Shown here: positions 56,006-64,000 of the stretch, piece after piece
Position numbering within the stretch: position 1 is the first letter of the stretch
Layout of the letters: the number at the start of each line of letters is the position of its first letter
Source: Hemileia vastatrix
Taxonomy: Eukaryota; Basidiomycota; Pucciniomycetes; Pucciniales; Zaghouaniaceae
Direction: 5' to 3'
DNA length: 64,000 nt
Assembly: GCA_030280995.1 (NCBI GenBank)
Contig: JASXTE010000009.1
Location: forward strand, 35,138,001-35,202,000
Made by a program: the position numbers and the translations under genes
Notes under the pieces: generated by a model
The model's database searches: none
What the model saw: only the letters and a program-made list of their open reading frames with translations
Told to the model about the DNA's origin: nothing

Positions 56006-57360
56006 TGTGGTACGCACCTCGCAGGAAGCGTGATTTTAAACCAATCATCGCACGTAGTCCAGGAAGAACAAAGGGGAGCTAGCGCAGCAGGAAATGTTAA
56101 AATATAATATGTATTTGCGTGTTTCAAGGAACAAAGGAAATGGAAGCGCGGAAAAGATTGAGGGTCTGTGCGCTTGGATTTTGAAGCAAAATGTGCTGCA
56201 CAATGGGGAATTGTGTGCTATTGATTTAGGACCATAAAGCGCTAAACAATATGGATTTGGGCTTTCCAAAAAAAAAGTATGTGTTACGCATTAAGAAGAA
56301 AGTCATGGATTAAGGATGACTCAAGTGCATGGTATGCTGTACCGCGGCCAGTTGGGAAATTTCTGAGACAAGTAATAAAGAAGGCTAACTAGTAAAGCGA
56401 GCTGTCAGAGCTACGAACCTAGTATTAAATCAAAGAGAGTGGGGACTCAATCGTAAAACTACCGAAGAGTTAAGGCAACTAGACGCAGCGTGAGGATAAG
56501 TCAAACCTGGAACTAGTGCTGAAACAAAACAAGGTATAGTTAAAAGCGCATATGTGGAGAATCAGTGAAACAAGTTAATACTAGTGTTAGTAATTATAGG
56601 GTCTGATTTAGGCGCTGTAGTTGTTGCAAGCAGTGTAAGTAGCATACAAATAAATTAGTTATTGTTTTACTAATGTGGCGCTAGAGTCAGCGCTGAAGAT
56701 CCATTAGGGAACTGTGTCTTGAGCGCTGGAAGAATATAAAAGGAGGACTATTAGATAGGGACAAAGGGGGGGAACTGGTCGATCAATCTATTTAGTTAAT
56801 AAGTTAATAAAATAAGAAAAATGGCATTAGTTGTCATTTTAAAAAAAAAGCAGATCATAAAGAAAACCAATATAGAGATATACGTGTAGCTATAGTCATA
56901 GTACCCAGTATAAGATATTAGATCATTTGTGATTAATTGTTTGAGAGAATATTAAAAGGTATTTTCTGAGTCTTTAGAGTTTGTGCGCCTGTGTGTGTAT
57001 TTCCTATAGTATAGGGAAAGAGCGCAACATAGAGAGAATATATAGATTCAGTGGGATTAACTATTTTTAGAGATATTTTTTTACTATAATAAGGAAAATT
57101 CAAAGAGAGCGCTTCAAGAGGGAGTAGCTGTGGATAATAGCGCATGTTAAGAATAGAAATATCCGGATAGTAGTGCTTGTTTCCTTATCTTTAACTCATC
57201 TCAACTTATAAACTTTCTAGTCAAATATTAGTGTTACACATTATTACACTGTCTTTGAAAAAAATAAGAGTGGCAGGCGCTTCTTTTTATAAATTAAAAA
57301 GGAGAACCAACCCATCTCGCATTTTGTATACTGCTTAGTACTTTAGAACAGTCTACAACA
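56006..57360 (+). repeat. 5' LTR of element D
   Basis: 1.36 kb, starts TGTGGTACGC and ends CTACAACA; homologous to the reversed LTR of F (10711-11807), including TCCAGGAAGAACAAAGGGG and four or more AGCGCT sites. Inserted in the pol of C, so D is younger than C. Confidence 0.85.
56733..56742 (+). promoter_or_regulatory. TATA box of the D LTR
   Basis: AATATAAAAG, about 20 bp after an AGCGCTGG site and before a purine-rich stretch; the F LTR has TATATAAAG at the equivalent place. Likely start of the genomic RNA. Confidence 0.5.
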
Positions 57361-57377
57361 TGGTGTCCCAACAGGGG
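57361..57377 (+). other. Primer-binding-site-like sequence of element D
   Basis: TGGTGTCCCAACAGGGG immediately after the LTR. Different from the B/C/E/G type, consistent with a separate family. Confidence 0.6.
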
Positions 57378-57604
57378 CATAATTGTAACTAGTGTTTTTG
57401 ATTAGATTGTTTTTTTTTAGGGTTTCGTCAAGAGGATTTAATCAAGCCGGTGCTTCAGCAGTAGAGTTGTAGGATCTACAACAAGTGGATCAATAGCCGT
57501 TATCAGATGATAGCATAGGGCTGTATCGTGAAAACAGTCAGGTTTAATTAACCAAGAGTGTGTTTTTTCCTTTGTAATCTTTGCTTGGATTTGATATTTT
57601 GGGA

Positions 57605-58636
57605 ATGGATCTTACTGCGACTACATCTAGGGGATGTCAAGAGAGGGTTAAATCATCCAATTCTTCAACATCGTTTCCAAAATCGGTAACCACGATTATT
57701 AGGTGTAAAGAGGAAAGCTTGCGCTTTGCAGGAATTAATGCCAAAAAGTTTTTACGCAGGTTTGAACAAGCAGCGGAAGTCCATGGAGCAACCTTATATA
57801 ATATGGTACGACAAGTACTATTCTTTGTATCTGATGAGTGCAAAGACATTTTAGAGGATTTAAAAGAGCATGAAGAGCAAAATTGGTCAGCGCTAAAAGA
57901 AAAACTTCTCAAGAGATGGCCAAAGGTTACCGAGGAAACTAGGTATACAATGAAGGACCTGGATATTTTGGTAAATAGGGTCAAGGCTAGAGGAGGTGTT
58001 TGAGACCCCAAGGAATTTAAAAGTTTTAGGGAAGACTTCGATCGGATAGTAAAATATTTAGTTAGTAACAAAGATTTTAGTGATGTTAATGCGTCGTTAC
58101 CTTGGTTTTGTGAAGTGTTAGCGCCAGAAGTTGAAGACTGGGAAAAAAGGCGCTTGGATAACGAAGGAAAGTTGGTTAAAAAGAGGGATGGAAATTATAA
58201 GTTCCCTGGATTAGAGGAAGTAGAAGTGGCAGTGGAAGCTGAAATGAAGTTGTGTCGAGTTGAGCAACGTGAAGCAAGGGTGGCTCTGGATAATGAGGGA
58301 ATGGGGGAAGATGCGCCAGGCGTACAATTGCCTTCTCAGGTCTCGTCTCCTAAAGATAAAATTCTCTCTAAAGATCCAGATTCAGTCATGGAAAGAATCT
58401 ATGAGTTGGAGAAGAAGATAGTTGAAGCGGCAAAAGCAAAAGAATCGTTTACGCCCATGAGTTCTCCTCAAACTTTGCGTTTTTCTGCTATGGTGTGCTA
58501 TTATTGTAATAAAGAAGGGCATACAAGGATGAGGTGTAATGCGCTTCAAAAGGATAAAGCAGAAAAGGTAGTTTACGAGGATGGGACTACGCTTATGTTG
58601 GAAGATGGTACCAGGTTGATTAAAGACAAAGATTGA
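57605..58636 (+). CDS. Gag of element D (one in-frame stop)
   Basis: ATG at 57605 (MDLTATTSRG). Capsid-like region: FAGINAKKFLRRFEQAAEV, MVRQVLFFVSDECK, LLKRWPKVTEETRYTMKDLD. An in-frame TGA at 58001 (GGV*DPKEF; CGA to TGA would explain it) is followed by 210 further codons in the same frame with a long acidic/basic helix region. A CCHC knuckle C-x2-C-x4-H-x4-C (CYYCNKEGHTRMRC) lies near 58497-58540. Ends at the TGA at 58634, where the next frame starts almost at once. Confidence 0.85.
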
Positions 58637-59437
58637 GGAATGCGACCATGGTCATTGATCATATTAATAAAAAGTCTATGGAAAGCAGGTCAAGCAAGGG
58701 CAAAGAGCCGGAAAATAAGGAGAAAAGCAAGGATGCGAAGTCGGTTAATTTTGCAGTTACTTGTGGGGTGTTAGATTTTAAAGTAAAAGAAGTAGCCGTT
58801 GCAGCACCACTTACCGCAGCACGACTGGAGATGTTCGCGGCGAAGCATAAGAAAATGGCCCCACCTACAATTAATAGGCCAAGAAGGGCTGGCGCTAGGT
58901 ATGCGAATCCAGAGAATATGGAAGAAGTAGGGTATACTACTAGAGAAAATACACCTGCACCTATCGAGGATGTTGAAATGGATAGTATGGACTCTGGAGG
59001 TTACGGTGTGGATCACCAGGAAATAGAACAGACGGCAATGTTGGAGGAACCAGTGGTAGTACAGCAAAGAGCGGTACATGCTGAGGGAATGCCATGAGCA
59101 AAGCATAATACTCCAAAGAACCCACCAGGAAGAGCGAAAACTGGTGCCAAGGCAACTCAGCCTAAATGGAGAATGCAGCGCCCAGTCCATTCTGATTTTC
59201 CCAAAGCTGCCCGAGGATTTAGTTGCGGAATGTTTGAAGACTACAGTTTCTGTTCCATTGGGGATGCTGACTGCAGTAGCGCCAGACGTAGCAAATGGAA
59301 TTGTGGATAAGTGCAGAAAGCAAAGGATTGCTAATTGCGCTGAGTTCGATATGGGGGAGCACTCATTTCAGCCAGTTGTTGGATTACCTAGGGCGCCACA
59401 TTACGCAGGACCCTTAGGGTATTTCAGTAAATGGTAA
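58637..59437 (+). pseudogene. Linker between gag and protease of element D
   Basis: Two overlapping frames: 58649-59097 (MVIDHINKKSMES..., with GVLDFKVKEVAVAAP resembling the FGGLELYS-type region of C) and 59078-59437 (PVSVPLGMLTAVAP-like, HYAGPLGYFSKW). The second corresponds to the MNQGHVSLSYGELYAITPGLADRQ-type region of C. A frameshift near 59080-59100 separates them. Together they form the pre-protease part of the polyprotein. Confidence 0.7.
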
Positions 59438-59906
59438 GCAAATTAAAGCGTTAGTAGATACAGGTTCACAAATCAAAGTGGTATCAGTGGATGACGCAGT
59501 GGAATTAGGTCTTCCTGTAAAAGACGGCGAAGGCACTGTCTCAGGAATTGGGGGAGGTAGGTTACCTGTTATAGGTGTAGCAGAGTATGTACGCACTAGA
59601 GTTGCGGGAGCAACAAGAGATATACATTTTTATGTTCCAATGGGTGTAGTCAAACCAGTTTTAGGCACGCCATTTTTAATGGATTATTCGGCGACTATAG
59701 ATTATTGTTTAAATAAGACTATAGGAATCAGGATTATGGGTGATGACAGTGTTCCAGTAACAGCAGTCTTAGTAGCGCCCAAGGATGGTGGCTGGGAAAC
59801 TAAGTACTCTGCATCTGTGCAGTTAGAGAAAGAAAGAGAGTTTTATGAGGAAGTCTCAGATGAGGAGATAGGGCGACCTCCAGGAAGGTGTCAACATTTT
59901 CATTAG
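59427..59906 (+). CDS. Protease region of element D
   Basis: Frame around VNGKQIKALVDTGSQIKVVS with the canonical Asp-Thr-Gly retropepsin site near 59458, then LGLPVKDGEGTVSGIGGG, IHFYVPMGVVKPVLGTPFLM. Homologous to the end of the C gag-pro. It overlaps the start of the pol frame near 59888 in the -1 direction; unlike C and B there is no TAATG-type overlap visible. Confidence 0.8.
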   Translation, partial: VNGKQIKALVDTGSQIKVVSVDDAVELGLPVKDGEGTVSGIGGGRLPVIGVAEYVRTRVAGATRDIHFYVPMGVVKPVLGTPFLMDYSATIDYCLNKTIGIRIMGDDSVPVTAVLVAPKDGGWETKYSASVQLEKEREFYEEVSDEEIGRPPGRCQHFH

Positions 59907-62872
59907 GGACTGGAATTTTAGGTGTTACTATCTCCCAGGATGAGAAGAACCTGGATAGTGACCAGTCAGTCCAACAAGGAGGGATACGTAAAGCGGTACT
60001 TCATAGGTGTCTTGGGGATACTACTGTAGAATGTATTATACCTTAGCTTTTTAATTTCTTTAATTATGGATATTGTTATACTTATATTAAAAAGAAAAGA
60101 CAAAAACAGGATTTAGGTGTAACCCGTAGTTATATTAGAAAGGGTTTTATTTTAATTAATGAAGGAAGCAGTAAGGACTGTTTTGCATCTAAGTATAAAC
60201 CAGTAGCTGTTAAGGTTAAAACAGTGAATATAGCGATGCCTGATTTGAATCCTCCTTTGCAGAGGCCGGCGCTATCTAGAAATCCTTATGATACACTTTT
60301 AACAAAGTTTCCACCTGATTTTGTGTTCACCAGTAAGATCACGATGGAAAGGCTTCAGATATTAGATTTTGGACCAGAGGGCAGGTTATCGCAGGAAGAA
60401 AAGAAGGTATTATTACATGTTATGGTTCTTAGGGGAAAGGCTATTGCGTTTTCAGAAGAGGAAAGAGGTTTGTTAAAACACTCTTATGGTTAACCTTATA
60501 TTGTTCCAGTTATACCACATGCGCCGTGGCGAAAGAAGGCCTTTCCAATACCGGCGGCTATAAGAGAAGAGTATACAGAATTAATTAGGAGAAGGTTAAA
60601 GTCCAGCTTGTATGAACAGTCTATGTCTAGTTATTCAAGTCCAGTGTTTTGTGTGGTCAAACATAATGGTAAATTAAGGGTTGTTCATGATCTTAGGGAG
60701 ATGAACAAGGTTAGGGTAAAGGATGCAGGGATGCCACCAACGCCAGAAGAATTTGTGGAATCTTTTGCGGGGCGTGCATGTTACGGATTAGGTGATATTA
60801 TGGGAGGATACGATGAGCGCAAGTTGGACAAATCATCCAGACCCATGACAACTTTTGAAACACCACTGGGGCGCTTTAGGTTTACAAGGTTACCGCAAGG
60901 CAAAACAAATTCTGTGGCGGTATATCAAGCACAGATGGTGTGGATATTGCAGTATGAAATCCCAGAACATGTGGGAATTTTCATTGATGATGGCGGTATA
61001 AAAGGACCAGCCAGTGATTATGAAGTGGAAGTGTTAAAAGAAAATCCGTATATTAGAAAGTTTCTTTGGGAATATGCAATTACCCTGCAAAGAGTGCTAT
61101 TTAGGATAGAGGAGGCAGGATTAACTATTTCTGGGTCTAAATTTGCCTGTTGTGTTCTAGAACTAGATATAGTGGGACATGTGGTATGTAAGGAAGGGAG
61201 AATCATTGCTGAAAAACAGAGGTATAAGGTACTTTCATGGCCAAGACTAATAAATACTAAGGAAGTTAGAGTGTTTTTAGCCATTTGTACATATGTAAGA
61301 ATGTTTATTTGAGATTTTGCTTTGATATCTTTGCCTTTACAGCGCTTTACAAGAAAGGATGTTGTTTGGGATTGGACAGAGAAATGTGAGGAGTCATTCG
61401 AGTTATTAAAGAGGATTGTAGGAAAAGATATTCTTTTGAAGAAATTGGAGTATGGACCAGGCTCTGGAAAAATTATTTTAGCGGTGGATTCTAGTGTGTC
61501 TGCGGTGGGCGCAGTTTTGATGCAGGAGGACAAAGAAGGTAATGATAGACCTGTCCTTTATGAGTCCAAGACTTTTACCAAAGTGGAGTCTAGGTACTCC
61601 CAGTCCAAGCTGGAGTTATGTGGAGTAGCGAAGATCCTTCAAAAGCTACAATGGATGCTTTGGGGGCAGCATTTCGAGCTGCAGGTTGATGCGCTATCGT
61701 TGGTGCAAATGATTAGTAGCCTGAGTTTACCAGATACGCCCATGACGAGGTGGTTAGCACAGATTAATTTGTTTTCTTTTGATTTAGTCCATAAGCCAGG
61801 GAAATCTTTCACTATTCCAGATGCGCTGTCAAGAAGACGGTTGTGTGAAGAAGACTTGGAAGCGGAAGAATTTGAAGAAGATAAGAGATGGGTAAACGGG
61901 ATAGATTATTGTTATACAAAATTTGGCAAGAACGTCCACAACAATGATAAACTATCAAGCAAGAATGTCTGCGAAGACCATAAACTAGATGTTTGTAGCA
62001 AGGTTGAACTGCAACTGGATTTAGGGAACACTGAAGATAATGTAGCGACAAGGAGTGCGCAAGGCGATGAAGTGGAGGAGTCAGATGATGGAGATACTTC
62101 AAAGGGAAGTCAGGATAGTAGTACTCAACTCAAAGAGGGGGAGTATTTAGAAGACAACGCATCTACAGATAAGGGAGTAGAGTTGTTAAAGTTATATTTG
62201 GAAGGTAATAGTCGACTGGATTTTTGCAATAAAAAGTTTTGGCCCAATATTAAAAGGCGCGCTAAAGGCTATTTTATTAAAAATGGGAAGTTATGGAAGA
62301 ATCAAGCATTGTCTCCTCAGTTAGTTATTCAAACTAGGGAAGGGAAGGAGAAGATACTCAGGGAGTTACACAAGAATTTAGGAAATAGAGGTCAAGATGA
62401 GACTCATCGCAGAGTTAGGGAAAGATTCTGGTGGCCCAACATGAAAAATGGAGTAAGAGATTGGGTTAAATCTTGTCCTGAATGCCAGCGCAGAAGTTAC
62501 AGAAAGCCCAAAGAAAAAGGGAGAGTGACGGGCGAGGATACTGTTTTTGGTAGGGTCAGTTTAGATGCAGTCCATATAAAAGAAGGACACTTTAAATACC
62601 TGGTAGTAGCCAGGGATGATCTATCAGGATGGGTTGAAGCAGCGCCGTTGATAAACCTCAAGGCAAGTAATGTGGGCGAGTTTTTGAAGAAAGAATGGAT
62701 TTATAGGTATGGGGTAATGAAGATGGTAACCGTAGATGGTGGAGCTGAATTTGCGGGAGAATTCCAAGAAGTAGTAAAAGGTATTGGTGCAAAGTTACGA
62801 GTTACAACACCATATTATCCTGAAGCAGAGGGAATTGTAGAAAGAGGGCATCAAGTTATAAAAGATGCGCTA
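59888..62872 (+). pseudogene. Pol of element D (RT, RNase H, integrase core)
   Basis: N-terminal VTISQDE (as in the E pol), a stop at 60044 and, after an AT-rich piece, from 60224: NPPLQRPALSRNPY, LDFGPEGRLSQEEKK; TAA at 60491; RT 60608-61312 (VVHDLREMNKVRVKDAG, GDIMGGYDERKL, RLPQGKTNSVAVYQ, FIDDGG near 60979-60996). One stop at 61309, then 61322 onward is open: RNase H (LAVDSSVSAVGAVL, KLELCGVAKIL, LQVDALSL, PDALSRR), acidic spacer with two stem-like motifs (61931, 61967), integrase zinc part (NLGNRGQDETHRR, CPECQ; first His replaced by Asn) and core (VSLDAVHI, DGGAEFAGEF, EGIVERGH). Ends abruptly at the duplication junction. Confidence 0.85.
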
Positions 62873-64000
62873 GTTTTGGGGGCAGCATTTTGAGCTGCAG
62901 GTTGATGCGCTATCGTTGGTGCAAATGATTAGTAGCCTGAGTTTACCAGATACGACCATGACAAGGTGGTTAGCGCAGATTAATTTGTTTTCTTTTGATT
63001 TAGTCCATAAGCCAGGGAAATCTTTCACTATTCCAGATGCGCTGTCGAGAAGACGGTTGTGTGAAGAAGACTCGGAAGCGGAAGAATTTGAAGAAGATAA
63101 GAGATGGGTAAACGGAATAGATTATTGTTATACAAAATTTGGCAAGAACGTCCACAACAATGATAAACTATCAAGCAAGAATGTCTGTGAAGACCATAAA
63201 CTAGATGTTTGTAGCAAGGTTGAACTTCAACTGGATTTAGGGAACACTGAAGATAATGTCGCGACAAGGAGTGCGCAAGGCGATGAAGTGGAGGAGTCAG
63301 ATGATGGAGATACTTCAAAGGGAAGTCAGGATAGTAGTACTCAACTCAAAGAGGGGGAGTATTTAGAAGACAACACATCTACAGATAAGGGAGTAGAGTT
63401 GTTAAAGTTATATTTGGAAGGTAATAGTCGACTGGATTTTTGCGATAAAAAGTTTTGGCCCAATATTAAAAGGCGTGCCAAAGGCTATTTTATTAAAAAT
63501 GGGAAGTTATGGAAGAATCAAGCATTGTCTCCTCAGTTAGTTATTCAAACTAGGGAAGGGAAGGAGAAGATACTCAGGGAGTTACACAAGAATTTAGGAC
63601 ATAGAGGTCAAGATGAGACTCATCGCAGAGTTAGGGAAAGATTCTGGTGGCCCAACATGAAAAATGGAGTAAGAGATTGGGTTAAATCTTGTCCTGAATG
63701 CCAGCGCAGAAGTTACAGAAAGCCCAAAGAAAAAGGGAGAGTGACGGGCGAGGATACTGTTTTTGGTAGGGTCAGTTTAGATGCAGTCCATATAAAAGAA
63801 GGACACTTTAAATACCTGGTAGTAGCCAGGGATGATCTATCAGGATGGGTTGAAGCAGCGCCGTTGATAAACCTCAAGGCAAGTAATGTGGGCGAGTTTT
63901 TGAAGAAAGAATGGATTTATAGGTATGGGGTAATGAAGATGGTAACCGTAGATGGTGGAGCTGAATTTGCGGGAGAATTCCAAGAAGTAGTAAAAGGTAT
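62873..64000 (+). repeat. Tandem duplication of RNase H-integrase segment in element D
   Basis: From about 62873 the sequence repeats 61657 onward with an offset of 1216 bp, to the end of the window, with only a few substitutions (the copy has NLGHRG with the zinc-binding His intact where the first copy has NLGNRG). The offset is not a multiple of three, so the integrase frame is lost at the junction. Both junction sides share GATGC and TTTGGGGGCAGC, pointing to a template switch or recombination at microhomology. Confidence 0.9.

Noticed and set aside
61812..62102. Minus-strand ORF repeated at 63028-63318
   Set aside because: It recurs only because the underlying D pol segment is tandemly duplicated; it is antisense to coding RNase H/integrase sequence and lacks cysteine clusters or introns.

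Overview
The window looks like a transposon-choked, AT-rich stretch of a filamentous fungus, most likely a basidiomycete of the rust type (inference from the Tnp2-like transposase, the Ty3/Gypsy gag/pol style, short GT-AG introns of about 50-80 nt and TATA-type promoters; no taxonomic marker gene is present). No rRNA or tRNA gene, CRISPR array or bacterial feature was seen.

Layout. 1-1815: 5' end of a minus-strand Ty3/Gypsy element (A). 1976-10710: plus-strand decayed element B (5' LTR, gag-pro, pol, part of the 3' region). 10711-15300: 3' part of a minus-strand element F (3' LTR, two antisense genes, integrase tail), abutted by a truncated LTR (H, 15301-16214). 17114-20724: a broken SNF2/Rad5-like helicase gene, convergent with an unrecognised minus-strand gene (20708-21452 and 34295-34561) that is split by the complete 12.8 kb element E (21453-34294, two LTRs). 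35752-50581: a spliced Tnp2-type (CACTA superfamily) transposase gene, split by a 261 bp CACTA-type MITE (37930-38190) and by the complete 11.2 kb minus-strand element G (38315-49488), which carries a second copy of the MITE. 51322-56005: element C with an intact 793-codon gag-protease ORF, cut off by element D (56006 to the window end), whose integrase runs into a 1.2 kb tandem duplication.

Most interesting content. Elements F and E, from two clearly different LTR families, each carry two small genes on the ANTISENSE strand between pol and the 3' LTR. All four encode a six-cysteine Zn2Cys6-like cluster (some with one Cys replaced). At least three have GT-AG introns in the antisense direction. 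The LTR-distal genes share both Cys spacing and an intron at the same position and phase. Element G has lost both genes.

The B, C, E and G elements are also sprinkled with a short strand-specific motif: a 4 bp stem, a 6 nt loop (typically CACCAA, CACTAA, CAGCAA or CGCAAT), the complementary 4 nt, then NTAAACTG. The stem varies in a compensatory way (GGTC/GACC, AGTC/GACT, CCTC/GAGG). It occurs inside pol, at the pol stop codon, in the 3' noncoding region, and as 9-16 copy arrays where the antisense genes sit or sat. The E/G LTRs carry a variable-number CCG/CGG-rich 11 bp repeat, the kind of triplet Zn2Cys6 proteins usually bind. Together this suggests a retrotransposon-encoded regulatory module (antisense zinc-cluster proteins plus an RNA hairpin family). 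The sequence patterns were read directly; the functional link is hypothesis.
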